Below are positions 44,306 through 56,861 of a DNA stretch of 64,000 nt, piece after piece. The number at the start of each line of letters is the position of its first letter. The first letter of the stretch is position 1. A model generated the notes under the pieces. The model saw only the letters and a program-made list of their open reading frames with translations. It was not told where the DNA came from and ran no database searches. Source of the DNA: Gossypium raimondii (taxonomy: Eukaryota; Streptophyta; Magnoliopsida; Malvales; Malvaceae). The position numbers were made by a program, and so were the translations under genes. The stretch spans positions 48,091,192 through 48,155,191 of the forward strand of contig NC_068566.1 in assembly GCF_025698545.1 (NCBI RefSeq), written 5' to 3'.

Positions 44306-46517
44306 ATCACGCCTCCAGGTTTGCTGTGGACTGCTGGTGTAGTGGTTTCTGGCTGTGATTCATATTTAAAGCATGAAATGAAATTCTTAGGTCATTAATA
44401 TGAGTTTATGCATATAGCGTATATGATCAGGAATTGTAGTAAGAATTCAGTGGTGTCTTTAGTTAAAGAATTTTGAAGTTGCTTGGAGAGGAACAGTAGA
44501 CGTTTTAGTGTCAATTTGCTTGTTCTGATTCCTTTCTGTGTTCATCTTTCATACAAGGCATTTTATAGACTTCGGATCTCTCTCTGATGCTTAGCTTAAC
44601 AATCCTAAGTGCATGCATCGGGATATGGTTGGTAACGTTAATTTTCTTCTAGTTTATGAGTTGGATGAACATTTGAAAAGTAGTGAATTTACGTGTTGTC
44701 GGTAATAGCATCGAGTCATAAAACATAATGAGCTTGCTTTATATTTTTGATAATGCACAAGTTTCATGATGTTCATGAGTTGCAAAGGAAACCGTTCATG
44801 AAGAACCTATAGTCATTGATTTAGAAGTTTAACATGTTTGAATCCAGCTGATAAACAGGACAAATTAGTCTCTGTACGTTAGATGAAAGAGTAAACTGGT
44901 CTTTTTTGATAAAAACTTCATCCATTTTTACTGTTAAAAATTAGTGTAACTGACAAAATAACTAGACAGTTATATTTGGCGTGCCACATTTACCAGTTTA
45001 CAATGACAAGTTTTTAACGGTAGAAATGGATGAACTTTACATCAGAATGACTAGTTTGTCCTTTGATCTAATGTGTAGAGATTAATTTATTCTTTTTTTT
45101 TTATTAGAGGGGACAAGGGTGTCTATAGTACTTTTACCGTGTTAAATGCCAATTCAAATATGACATGAAACATATTTAAAACATGTGAATTAAATTTTAA
45201 ACACGTATATACTTATTGCATGGGTAGTTTAAATTTAGTGTGTAAGAAAAAACAAACAATTCATTAAAAATTAAGAGACTTATTTTATTTAAGAGAGTGA
45301 GTGCGATTAATATATGCAAATTTAGTTTGATCTATATGTTTTAAACATTATTCTCGCCAAATTCGAACTAGTATTTAATGTCTAAGCTTATATGATATCA
45401 ATATTTTGAAGATTTAATTAAACTGTTATAAAGTTTGCGATCAGTTTTGTATATGGATAATCATTTAGGATATTTTGTCTTGTTATTGGCTAGACTGTTT
45501 TGTATGATCCGCTAGGCGTTAGTTTCTATTGTCCAAACCTATTTTTACTTTTTTTCTCTTTTAATTGCACGTGTCTATGGTAAATTTGCTATAATTATTT
45601 CAAGAGTTAACTGCACTAAATATACCCAAATTATGGTCCTTTAAATTGATCTTCAAATTTCAATATATTTTAATTATATTTTTAAATTATCAAGATTATA
45701 TCAATTGAGTTTTTCATTATTAAAATTGTTAAATGACATGTTAAATTTTATATAGTTAAATTTAAAATAAATTTTAAAAAGACTAACATAAAAGTAAAAA
45801 CTAAAAATAAGATAAAATTGAAAAGAAAAGTGATCGTTTTAGTAATAGAATGACTTAACATTAACAATTTGATGACGTAATTAGAATGATTTAAAGTTTA
45901 AGTATCAATTTTAATGGTATATATAAAATTTAATTTTATCAATTTTAACCCAAATTCAATTGGATAAAATGATAATAATTCAAATGAACTTGAGCTAACT
46001 TAAATGCATAAAGATTAAAACTTGAAATAATTTGAATTCATCCATTCAACATGTGACAATACAATTAAAAACATCAAATTAAATTCAATTCACTGGAATT
46101 AAAGGATTCGAAAATTCAAAATGATATAAATTTGTAATAAAACCATCGTACGATCAAACCCCCAAGCCTTTTTTTTTATATATAGAAAGGAGAAAATTCT
46201 TATGAGATGACACGTAGACATTGGACGCCACGCATGCCGATTACTACTCCAATCCTAATCCCTACACGTCAGCACTTTAAGCTATTCCCCTATTGGCCTC
46301 TTCCTTCGCTCGCCGATATCAGGCGATGTAAATCACGTGCTTCCCTCCAACAACACCGCCCCGCCACGACTATACCCCATAAAACAATCCACATTTTCCC
46401 TGTCTCAAAAGACTATATAAAAAAGAAGAGAGATCAATTCGTGTTTTTCGTTTACTTTTTCCCCCTTGTTTTCGCTCGTATTTTCCTTTTCTTTTTTTTC
46501 AAAAAAATAAAGCAATA
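44306..46517. other. Spacer between DAD1 and ATS1
   Basis: DAD1 3' UTR, then a MITE copy (44859-45138), then AT-rich DNA with a decayed inverted element near 45600-45980. The ATS1 leader, with CT-rich stretches, occupies the last 100-200 bp. Confidence 0.6.
44859..45138. mobile_element. Mutator-type MITE (GGTAAAAGTACC family), left end lost
   Basis: The right end TAGTACTTTTACC and the subterminal parts (ATTAGTCTCTGTACGTTAGAT, GGATGAACTTTA) match the family copies at 51403 and 59829. About 60 bp of the left end are missing, so no target duplication can be seen. Confidence 0.65.
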
Positions 46518-49500
46518 ATGTCTACTTTGCCTTTACCTCTCTCGTTCTTTAGGTTGAGCGGCACATCCACTAGGGATCTTCCATTTCCTTCCTCGCTTAA
46601 ACGTTCTTCGGTGTCTTTTCCTTTGATTCCGTTTAGGCGGCTAGAGCTGATTCGATCTACTTCCGGAATGACGATATCTAGGAGTTTCTCTTTCGTGTTT
46701 TGTTCATTGAAAGCTAAAGCAGCGGCTGAGCTCGTTCAAGATACGGAATCCGGTATACCTGCCGTTGGTCGTAGTGGAGGTGGAAGGGCAACGGAGGTTG
46801 AGCATTCTCGTACCTTTCTTGAAGCTCGATCCGAGCAAGGTTCGTTTTCCTTTTTCGTTTCTTCTACAAAACATTATATACATATATATATATATATCGG
46901 TGTTTATTATATTACTGCATGATGCGACGTTCTTTTTTTTTTTCGGAAGAAAAGAAATAGGTATTTATAAATATAATGATGTTTTCTTCTTCGTATTATT
47001 TCTTTCCTTGCCTCACAGGTAAAAGGAATTAGCTACAAAAATTGTTATTGGATAATTTTGTTATGTTTTTATAAGTTAGTAACTACTCTCTTTCTCTTTC
47101 TTTTTTTTTTCTTTTTGGAAATAGAAATTAAAAAAAATTGCTTACATCATAGGAAAATGTCGTTTTATTATTTAATGAATACCTTAATGGATCTTTTTTT
47201 TAATGGTTTTCAAATAAGCTTGGATTAAAGGTTTTATGGTTTCATGCACAAAGATCACATAAATGAATAATTACACTCAAAAGCGCTTCATGCCAAAATT
47301 TTCCTATAAGAGTGTTTATTTGAGAAAATGAATGGATGTTGCTGCTGTAAAATAAAAAGATTTCTGGAATCTGTTAATGATAAGAGCATCAGCATCATGA
47401 ATTGATCAGGATACGATGAATAATTTATCTCCTCTGTAACGGTATACGATGAATAATTTAGTTTGATGGTTTTTGTGCATGAAATCTTTTTATTTTACAG
47501 CAGCTACATCCATTCATGATAAGAGCCCATCTTGAAATTATCTACTCTGTAACGGTATACGATGAATAATTTAGTTTGATGGTTTTTGATGAGCATATAA
47601 AGAAGAAAGACAAGTTGGAAAATGCAGGTGGCTGGACACGATGAGGAATAGAAAGGTTTGGTTTGTTGAAAGAAAAAGTGGGGCTGAAAATGAAAGAAAA
47701 TCATTTCCTCACTTTGAATACAACTTGCTGTCTTCTTTCAACTACACCCTCTTGTAGTTCCAAAATTAAACCAGGGGACTAATTTTACTCTTGTTCTACT
47801 TATTTGTCTACAGAACTCCTATATGGCATAAGGAAGGAATTAGAAGCAAAAAGGGTACATCCAAATATTGCAGCAGGAATGAAAGAACTTTATCAGAATT
47901 ATAGAAATGCGGTGAACTAATATTTTTGAGCTCTTTATTTTAGTGGAAATTAGTGAATGTTCTAGATATGATAGATTCTGCTCTGCATATAATGTGTTAG
48001 TCTGCTCTGCATATAATGTGTTAGTTCAGATCGCAGCATCAAGCTTCCTTTTGGGTGCTATTTATCCTGTGTCTTTAATAAGCTCATGTTTTAGCAAGTC
48101 TACTGGCATGTTCTTAAATCTCTTTATTTTTACACTGAATGCATGATTTATAATTAAGTGGTGTATATGCATTTAAAAATTGGAGTATATTTTAGTTTCT
48201 CACCTAAAGATTGCAATATTTGGCCAAACCTTATCATTCAATGGTTAGCTTTTATTTGTACCTCCAAAAACCTAAAAAGGAAAAACTTTTGCATCTGGGA
48301 ACATTTAGGTTTTCCAAAGTGGAGATCCTTCAGCTGCTGAGACTGTGATGTCAAACATGGCTGTTGCATTTGATCGTATACTTTTGGATGTGGAGGTAAT
48401 TCTACTAAATTCTCTTTCAAAATGATTCTGCAGTTTGTAGCATATATGAATTTCCATTCAGATATTGCATACAGATTATGAGTTTTATAAACTTCTGCAT
48501 GAAATATGACAGTAACTTTTCAGGATCCTTTTGTCTTTGAACCCTACCACAAAGCTTTGCGAGAGCCATTTGACTACCACATGTTTGTTCAAAATTATAT
48601 TCGGCCTTTGATTGATTTCAGGTGATTCAGTGACTTCCACACTGTTCTCCATTTCTGGTTTGGTTACTCGTTAATTTAGTTTGCAGAAAGTTGCCTTGAA
48701 AATTCAAGATGTGCCTTGATAAAGGAATTTGTGTCTTTCCAATTCCATAACTCTATTAAGTAAACCAAGGTACTGTATTTTAAGGTTAGTGGATAGGACA
48801 TGCTTGATTATTAGCTAACTTTTGAGACCATCTAGGATTAAGCTTATTCTATGATTCTTATTTCTTGCATTCTCTTTTGTGTTTTTTTAATAAATTTCAT
48901 GAGGGTTTCTTGATCAGGAAGTGAATAAAATAATAATGCATTTCAAAATTGCAAAGGACCCCTTAATATTCATAGGGTCTCAAGTAGTTTTCTTTCCTTC
49001 ATGTTTGATTGTTTATCATCAACTGTATTGACAACAATTCCAAGAAAGAGAAACATGTATTATGCATATTGCACTCTCTTTCCTGTTTCAACATCTTATT
49101 TTACATTTCTCACGGGTGCTTGTATTTTACTTCAATGCTTGTCAACCTCATAATCACATTGATATTATTTCATGTTCTTCATATGAAATTTTTGTAATCC
49201 ATATTTTAATCTCCTGAAGACACTTTTTTATGGGAACCAGAAGACACATCTGGTCTATTGTTTTTTTGGTTTTTTCTCTTAACATCAATCTGTTACATTC
49301 GTGGCAGGAATTCATACATTGGCAATCTTTCTTTTTTCTATGAAATTGAAGAAAAGCTTAAGCAGGTACTAATGCTCACTTTTCCCCTTTCCTGGACTCT
49401 TCTGAACAAGACTGAGTTTTGCTAAATCCTTTTTTTCACAAAGCTGCGGTTGGATGTTCTATTGTGTTTGCATTTGAAAAGAAAGTTAAAAATCAAAACT

Positions 49501-51995
49501 TGTTTTATCCATTAGAGAGCATGTGTGTAGATGAAAATTTTCATTCTGGCTATAATACTTATATGTTTTTAATAACTAATAAAAACATGTATCCAAGAAG
49601 GATATATAGATAACAGGTTTTTGTATGTTTAAATTTGTTTCCATTTTCTTGTAATTTTGCATTTTGAAATACAAAGAATTTGTGGTGTTCTACTTCCAAA
49701 TTTATGTTGGCATAAGCCAAAAGTAGTCATACTAAGTTTTCAAGGTTCTGGAGTTTTTAACATTCAACTGGAGCCTGTGAAGTGTGTAGTACTGGCTAAA
49801 TCTTTTATATTTAGCTGGCTTTATATGTATAATTTCTGACAATTGGTTGCAGGGTCATAACGTTGTACTTATATCTAACCATCAAACTGAAGCTGACCCA
49901 GCCATCATTGCATTGTTGCTTGAGAAAACAAATCCACGTATTTCTGAGAACATGGTAATTATAAATTTTACATTCTGAGCTTGTGGTAGTAGTCATTGAC
50001 TGTGCTCTTAATCAAATGTTATGCTCTATTTTGCAGATCTATGTTGCAGGGGATAGAGTCATAACAGATCCTCTTTGCAAGCCTTTCAGCATGGGAAGGT
50101 ATTCAAATAGTTACTTCCTGTTTTGAATTGATTATTCCAAAATATACTAAAGAGTCACTTACAAAAAAGGTTTTACCATTTCCTTTCAGGAATCTTATAT
50201 GTGTGTACTCCAAAAGGCACATGTATGATGTTCCTGAGCATGTTGAGATGAAAAGAAGAGCAAACACAAGAAGTTTGAAAGAGATGGCTTTGCTGCTAAG
50301 GTGCCTTAATGACCAATATCTTACTTTTAGAACATAACTTTTCATAACACGCTTGAATCTGCACCGTCGTATTTCACTATAATATGCAGCTTTAGACCAA
50401 AATTTTTGTTTCATTATAGGGATGGCTCGAAAATAGTGTGGATTGCACCAAGTGGTGGCAGGGACCGCCCAGATCCCCTTACAGAAGAATGGTTTCCAGT
50501 AAGTTTTAGCAGTCCTCTTTAACTGTTGTTGTTGTTGTTGTTATTCAAGAATATTTTTAGTGCGTCTTATTATCAATTTTATCTTGTAATAAAAAACTGT
50601 AGGTACAATGCTAGAAATGTATAAATGCTGCTTTCATTAGGATAGAGTCCAATCCAAAACATATTATCACTTAAAAAGGCCTCTTACTTTAATTATGCTT
50701 CTGCCTCATTTTATTTATGCAACAAGCAATAGTCATTCTTGTGTTAATTAGACCCTCTAAAGGACATGAACCTTTTGACTGCAAATGTGTGTCACCTTAT
50801 TTTTAAGACAAGTTTGTGTTCATTTATACTAATATAAGGGGAGTTAGGATTCCTTTGATTCCTCTTCAGTGGACAATATGAGAAGGCTCATAGGACGATC
50901 AGGTGCAGCAGGGCATATATATCCCTTGGCTCTATTGTGCTATGACATCATGCCCCCTCCACCCAAGGTGTGTACTTGCCTGTCAGTTTCTGTCATATAA
51001 AAATTTTCTCTCTTGTGACTTTATTGCATTTTCCAGGTAGAAAAAGAAATTGGAGAAAAAAGAATCATGTCTTTTCATGGGGCTGGATTGTCGGTGGCAC
51101 CAAAAATCTGCCCTTCCGAAATTGCTGTTGCTGGTAAAATGTCTGAAGAGGTTAGTTGCTTTTTATATTTGAAAAGTTTCGAGAAAAATAATGTATATTG
51201 GATGTTGTATGGTACAGCATCTAATCAATGCAGAGTGCACATTTAACTTTATCACTATCATTTTCACATGAGCTTCATCATTTATATCAAAGATGATCGA
51301 CCATACTAGCAGATATTGATTGTAATCATAACTTCATGTTGACAAAATGACTACCTCAAAGATTTTATTGGATGTGAACCATAACAACTATTTGAATAAT
51401 TTGATAAAAGTACTACGGAGGCCATTGTACTAGGAGTCAAATTGTATTTTGCCTCTTTTACTGAAAAAATGGGCAAATTAGTCATTGTATGTTAGATCAA
51501 AGAACAAACTGATCATTTCTATTAAAGATTTCATCTATTTTTACTGTTAAAACAGAATAACCAAATAGTTACACTTGGCCCGCCATGTATACCTCATTCT
51601 GATGTACAGAGATTAGTTTTTTATAGAAGAAATGGATGAAATTTTTATTAGGACTAGTTTACTCTTTGATCTAATGTATATGGACAAATTTGCTCATTTT
51701 TTGAGTAGAGGGGGTAAAATATAATCCGACTCCTAGTACAAGGGCCTCCATAGTACTTTTACCGAGTAATTTCTATGTTCTAAAAAACTCTAGAGGATAA
51801 CTCTCTAAAAGGATCATGTTTGTGATCTCTTTAGTTTAAATTGGCTTTACTTTTGGGCAGGCTAAAGATACATACGCACAAGCTCTGTATAAGTCGGTGA
51901 CCGAGCAATACAATGTCCTCAAATGCGCCATACATGGGAAACAAGGGTTTGCGGCATCAAGCATAGGCATCTCTTTATCGCAGCCATGGAACTAG
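46518..51995 (+). CDS. ATS1: Plastid glycerol-3-phosphate acyltransferase (ATS1), 461 aa
   Basis: Stromal acyl-ACP:glycerol-3-phosphate sn-1 acyltransferase, which makes lysophosphatidate in the first step of the plastid glycerolipid pathway. Exons: 46518-46839, 47814-47911, 48309-48395, 48524-48621, 49308-49365, 49853-49954, 50037-50098, 50190-50300, 50420-50498, 50848-50967, 51037-51150, 51861-51995; all introns are GT-AG and the joined frame is open. Residues 1 to about 90 are a Ser/Arg-rich transit peptide. The acyltransferase motif I is SNHQTEADP (H231, D236). Other family landmarks are [20 protein letters not shown], the glycerol-3-phosphate binding region SGGRDRPDP, and the C-terminal part [19 protein letters not shown]. 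The length matches the Arabidopsis enzyme (about 459 aa). Exon 10 starts with Asp-Ser where the family usually has Ala-Pro before the conserved Phe-Asp. Confidence 0.96.
47328..47517. repeat. 37-bp inverted repeat in ATS1 intron 1
   Basis: The arms 47328-47364 and 47481-47517 match inverted at 36 of 37 positions (ATGAATGGATGTTGCTGCTG against its complement), with a 116-nt loop. A 38-bp direct repeat (GTAACGGTATACGATGAATA onward) starts near 47437 and again near 47545, overlapping the loop and the right flank. Confidence 0.85.
51403..51763. mobile_element. Mutator-type MITE (GGTAAAAGTACC family) in ATS1 intron 11
   Basis: The ends GATAAAAGTACTACGGAGG and CCTCCATAGTACTTTTACC are inverted copies. 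The 9-bp flanks match at 8 of 9 positions: GAATAATTT (51394-51402) and GAGTAATTT (51764-51772). Confidence 0.88.
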
Positions 51996-54160
51996 TCAAA
52001 ACCTTATTATGATCTCAACATCCGGTAATAGGTATTGACTTAAAATGTGCTTTCTGCAGTGTTAGAATGAGCACCTCCTAATGTAATATATTATTCGATT
52101 TACTTGGTGCCAGGTCATTTCCATTGCATATATTTTTGACTCGTTAACAGGAAGCCATCATATATGTAGATAAAAGAATGCCCCGCAAGACGAACAATAT
52201 ATGTTACTCGATACCCATTGATAACTTAAAACAGTAGATACCTTTTACGTGAAGCTGAATCCATCAGAAACTGAAGCTATGCCGAAAATCTGCTTCAGGT
52301 TTGCTTTTGTACAGACCTTACTTCCTAGAAAGAATCAAAACTTATAGCATACAGCAAATTCTTACGTGTATATGATCTTTATTCAAATTCGATGCGGCAC
52401 ATCATATTTTCTGAGTTCAAGGTCCAATAATTAGTTATGCACTTTTACCGAATATGATATAATAAACCAATTTGATGGCATCCTTCAGAACATGTTCTCT
52501 CTAATAGGAACCATAATTGGAAGGTTAAATGTACTTGATCAAATTAGTCCCTCTGCTATTTACTATTAAAAAGAATCAAATACCACTAAATTGGATTTGA
52601 GTTATATTTTCAAAATTTTATGGTTTTGTAAATAAAATATTTTGTTCAGAATTGAACTACAATTGAAATAAATATTTTTCAAGGCATTTTTTACATAGTA
52701 AATGTTAATTCTGTTACAATTTGGACTAGTCTAATTCTTTTGACTAGTACAAAGACTAAATTGATCCATTTAATAATAGAGAGATTAATTTGATCTAGTC
52801 AAGGACCTCCTAGCTACTTTAACCTAATTGGAAGTATGAACATGATTACCATTCTTTGGGGCCAGTAATTGGGAGTAATTTAATTGCTTTCTTTTTCATG
52901 AAGAGAAAGGCCTTCTTTCTGCGACTGTTGGTGAAATTGCTATTTTCACCATTTGTTTTATGTCTGCTTCCATCATTACTATTATTATTCATATTGCATC
53001 CTCAATGTCAATGGTATTCGTTATGTCTGCATTTAAGGGCAAGTACGGTTGAATGCCTCTTTCCCCTTTAAAAATCATTTTCATGATTCGAGCTTTTTTA
53101 GGTTAAATTATGGTTTTGGCCCCTCTGCCATGCTTGAATTTTAACTTTAATTCTTATCAAGAGCAAAGTTAGAATTTTCCTTTGGAGGAGTCAAAAGGAC
53201 TAAAATGTAATTTTATCAATATATTAGCTTACATCTTATATAGTTTTTAGGACAAACAAAATTTTATCATTTTGGGGTCAAATTGTAATTTTATCATATA
53301 TTGTTTACAATTTTATAATTTTAAAAGGGTTTAAAAGTGAATTTGACCCCTCTATTTATGTAGTGTCAATAATTAGCTATTTTTTAAAAACATAATTATG
53401 CCAAGTGTTTTCTTTTAAGTACATTTTAGGAAAAGAAAATGTGATTATTTAACATTGAAAGAGAAGCGAGGTCAGATGTAGGAGTGGGAGTATATACGTC
53501 TGCTTGTTTGTATGGGATATAAGCAACACTTATTTATTACGCTAGGTTAAAAAGACGCGCCTCACGTGAGTGCTGTATGAAAAAGACTGGGATTGGTATG
53601 TAAATCTTAATCTTAAAGGTGGGTGTCCAAAAGCTTACACATGTTATTCGTATTATGTATTTTCGTTATCTCTACCGACTCAAGTGGTAAATTGGATTCA
53701 AAAATTGAAATTTCCAACATTAATGTTTAAGTTTTAAGTTTCACTTATCATTTATCAATTTTTATATTAAGCTTTTTTACAAAATAATAAACATTTTGTA
53801 TATCTACCTGGATTTTATTTTATGTCACGTAAAGGATCTAGAACAATAGAAAAATAGAGAGAAGAAAAAGAGAAGAAATTGAGAGAGAAGAGACACATAC
53901 TGAAAATATTGATTCAATTTTCATAACCGTTTTTTGGACTTTAGTTATAGGTATATAAGGAAACCAAATAACGGACTAACACTAACAATAACAATGGACT
54001 AAAACACATCGTTTTAATAATAGTGGTTCCAGCAAAATGAACCGTTTAAACTAATGCTAAAAGCGCACCGTATAACTAGAATAGGAACATGAGTAAAACG
54101 CAACGTTCAAAACAAAAGAAATAATAACAATAACGAAAATATGAAAATGAAAAAGACCGT
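51996..54160. other. ATS1 3' region, a MITE and spacer to the retrotransposon
   Basis: The ATS1 3' UTR probably ends by about 52400. After the MITE at 52523-52824 comes AT-rich DNA with inverted low-complexity segments at 53100-53350. Positions 53830-54160 probably include the LTR side of the retrotransposon, but its ends were not resolved. The 71-codon frame at 52856-53071 has no support. Confidence 0.45.
52523..52824. mobile_element. Mutator-type MITE, 302 bp, with perfect 9-bp target duplication
   Basis: TAATTGGAA lies directly before (52514-52522) and directly after (52825-52833). The ends GGTTAAATGTACTT and AGCTACTTTAACC are imperfect inverted copies. The subterminal regions contain ATCAAATTAGTCCCTC and GAGAGATTAATTTGATC. 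Related pieces are at 17560 and 27905. Confidence 0.9.
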
Positions 54161-54167
54161 TGAAACT

Positions 54168-54181
54168 ATTCCCCCTCCCTT
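54168..54181 (-). other. Polypurine tract of the chromovirus
   Basis: On the minus strand the tract reads AAGGGAGGGGGAAT, just after the chromodomain stop and an ACCCTTGAGGACAAGG segment typical of the end of such polyproteins. It primes plus-strand synthesis, and the 3' LTR should start next to it. Confidence 0.6.
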
Positions 54182-54199
54182 GAAACATGATCCTTGTCC

Positions 54200-54427
54200 T
54201 CAAGGGTTAAATGCAGGAAAGAGACGTTGAAGATCATGCAAATTCTCCCAAGTAGAATCCTCAGGAAAGGTGTCCGCCCATTGAACGAGAACTTCCACAG
54301 CAGCATGGTTACCTTGCTTGATTAGGCGTCTGTCCAATACTCGAATCGGTGTCTTGAGAAGAGCTCCATCAGACCCCACTGATGGCAAGGTAGAGGCACT
54401 TACCGCAGAACCAATATGCTTCTTCAA
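54200..54427 (-). pseudogene. Chromodomain at the C-terminus of the chromovirus integrase
   Basis: The segment from RVLDRRLIKQGNHAAVEVLV to WADTFPEDSTWENLHDLQ has the usual chromodomain pattern (aromatic residues near the start of the strand, W-x-x-x-P-x-x-x-x-T-W-E) and ends in FPAFNP before a stop. Chromodomains guide integration to marked chromatin. It is part of a dead element. Confidence 0.8.
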
Positions 54428-54485
54428 TTGTGAGACATGAAAAGTAGAATGGATACGAGCAGAAGATAGTAATAACAGTTTGTAA

Positions 54486-55394
54486 TCAACCTATCCCACA
54501 CGAGCCTCCATTGGAAAATGGCCAAAATACCGGGGTGACAACTTCTGGTTCTTGAACTTGCACAAAGAATGTTGTCGATACGGTTGTAGCTTCAGATACA
54601 CAAAAATCGCCCACCTGAAATTCCTGCTTCGACCTCCGTTTGTCCGCCATTTGTTTCATCCGATCCTGAGCTCGAGTAAGATGAAATTTCAAAACCTCTT
54701 TATGTTGCAAGGTGTAATCTACTGTAGCCACTGGAAAAGCACCAGCCAAATAAGGTAAATAAAGAGGTGGATCTTTCCCATATAGAGCTTCATAGGGAGT
54801 GGTCTAAATAACCGAATGATAGGTGGTATTGTACCACCACTTCGCCAAGGGTAGCCAAGACGCCCAAGCATAAGGCTTTTCACTAGTCATGCATATCAAA
54901 TAACTTTCTAAACATTTGTTAAGAATTTCTGTCTGGCCATCAATTTGAGGATGGTAGGCAGTAGACATCTTCAGTTTGGCGCCCAAATGTCAAAACTGTT
55001 ACTGCCAAAAGTTGCTTAAAAAAATTCTTTCTTTATCAGACACGATCGACTCAGGTATCCCATGCAACTTATAAATGTGGTTAAGATACTCTTGAGCTAC
55101 GGTGAAGGCAATAAAAGGATAAGCCAAGGCCATGAAGTGACCATACTTGGTCAAACAGTCAATCACTACAAGAATGGCTGATTTACCCTGTGACAAAGGC
55201 AGACCCTCAATAAAATCCATGCTGATGACAGTCCAAGCATGACTGGGTATAGGTAAGGGTTGCAAAAGCCCAGGTGAAGCAGAGTTATCAGCTTTGCAGC
55301 GTTGGCAAATGATACACTCCCGCACCCAGTGCTTACCATCTTTAGAGAGACCCTTCCTATGACGAGTGGCATGGATGCCAGAATGACCTCCCAA
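54486..55394 (-). pseudogene. Integrase region of the chromovirus, frame-broken
   Basis: The HHCC zinc-binding end (CIICQRCK) is followed by the core with VISMDFIEGLP and IVSDKERIF, which carry the first two catalytic Asp residues. The third acidic residue lies in AYHPQIDGQTEILNKCLES at 54804-54986, in another frame. The C-terminal part (54486-54749, containing RAQDRMKQMADKRRS) runs on toward the chromodomain. Frames change at about 54990 and 54760. Confidence 0.8.
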
Positions 55395-55514
55395 AGCACT
55401 GTCATGGAAAAGACCAAATATGTGTCTTCAAAGCTGGATGTCATTTCCCACCACAATTTTGCCCAATCTGCGAAGGAATGTACCATGCCACGAGTACTTT
55501 GGGTGCAACTGGGG

Positions 55515-56340
55515 CTACATTTGAACATCTTGACACAACTGATATAGCTTCTTATTTGTCGCATATGAAGCAATAATGCGTTCCCATACCTTAGACCAAG
55601 AAGAGTCAAAACTATCTTCACATTGGGGCAGTTGATGAGTGTGGTCATGAGGTTTCCTGGACAAAGCATAGACCACTATATTCTGAGCTCCTTGGCAATA
55701 TGAGATCGAATAATCGTATCCCAACATCTTATCAACCCACTTCTGCTGGTAAGGTGTAATTGCCTGCTATTCGGATAGGAATTTTAAGCTCTGGTGATCT
55801 GTTTTGATGAAGAAATCTCTGCCCAAGATAGGGATGCCCTTTTTTAACTACTAACAGTACTGCAAGCATCTCTTTGTCATTGATAGACAAAGCTTGATAC
55901 TTGACTCCCAACGCCTTGCTGAAGTATGCCACTGGTCTTCTATTTTGCTACGAAATAGCCTCGACCCCTTGGCCACTAGCATCCGTCTCCAAACAAAAAG
56001 GCTCTTGAAAATTTGGTAAAGCAAGAACTGGAGCTTGACAAATAGCTGTTTTGAGCTAATCGAAAGCAGTCTGCTCCAACACTGTTCATTGCCAGGTAAC
56101 ATCTTTTTTTAATAATACAGTGAGGGGCTTAGCCAGTAATCTATACCCCTTGATGAACCATCTGTAATACTCGGACAAACCAAGGAAGCCTTACAACTCC
56201 TTGACAGACTTTGGAGGAGACCAGTCCAGAACACCAGCCACTTTGGTTCGATCCATATTGACAACTCCTTGAGAGATAACATGTCCAAGATACTCCACCT
56301 GAGTAGCTCTAAAAATACACTTAGATTGCTTAGCATAAAG
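55515..56340 (-). pseudogene. RT thumb/connection and RNase H region of the chromovirus, frame-broken
   Basis: Recognisable pieces are VAYFSKALGVKYQALSINDK and KEMLAVLLVVKK (55732-55932, RNase H) and the tail YDYSISYCQGAQNIVVYALS (55515-55727), where the family has an Asp in place of the Tyr of VVYALSR. The stretch 55940-56340 encodes RT thumb-like sequence broken by stops. Confidence 0.7.
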
Positions 56341-56394
56341 TTGATTAGATCTCAAAACTTGGAGCACCTCTTACAAGTGAATCAAATGGTCAGT

Positions 56395-56796
56395 CTATTT
56401 CTGGGAGTATACGAGTATATCATTAAAAAAAAGAACTGATCTCTGTAAGAAGGATCGAAAGACTGAATTCATCAGTGATTGGAAGCTAGAGGGGGCATTG
56501 GTCAAGCCAAATGGTATGACCAAGAATTCATAATGGCCAGCATGAGTTTTAAAAGCTATTGTGTACACATCCTGCTCCCACATTTGAATCTGATGATAGC
56601 CTGAACGCAAATCCAATTTGGAGAAAAAATTTACTTGCCCCAATTCATCCAAGAGCTCTTCAATAATAGGATTAGGGAATCTGTCTTTAATGATCAGTTG
56701 GTTAAGCTGCCTGTAGTCAATACACAACTTCCAACTGCCATTAAGATCAAGCTTAAGAGCTTCTCCTTTCGGTATTACTATATTTCCTTCATGCAC
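56395..56796 (-). pseudogene. Reverse transcriptase fragment of the chromovirus
   Basis: Hallmarks are [40 protein letters not shown] and [10 protein letters not shown]. In the last, the first of the two catalytic Asp residues of the F-x-D-D box is Asn. The fragment begins without the upstream part of RT. Confidence 0.85.
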
Positions 56797-56861
56797 TCAA
56801 GCTTGTTCTTTTTTCAATGACTTGTGGTCATTGTCTTACCTCTTCTTCTGGTTGTTGTGTA

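Larger units (their letters stand above)
54165..56800 (-). mobile_element. Decayed Ty3/gypsy chromovirus, truncated at the 5' side
   Basis: On the minus strand the order is reverse transcriptase, RNase H, integrase, chromodomain and polypurine tract, the order of a Ty3/gypsy chromovirus. Gag and protease are missing, and the element starts part-way into RT next to the hydrolase exon. At least three frameshifts and several stops break pol, so it cannot be autonomous. The LTRs were not delimited. The chromodomain at the end of integrase places it in the chromovirus branch; the clade is not resolved. Confidence 0.85.

Noticed and set aside
53830..54160. A complete 3' LTR of the chromovirus
   Set aside because: A polypurine tract is visible, but I could not find matching LTR ends or a target duplication, so I did not call boundaries.
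55166..55669. 167-codon minus-strand frame
   Set aside because: It is out of frame with the integrase/RNase H motifs of the chromovirus and has no similarity of its own.
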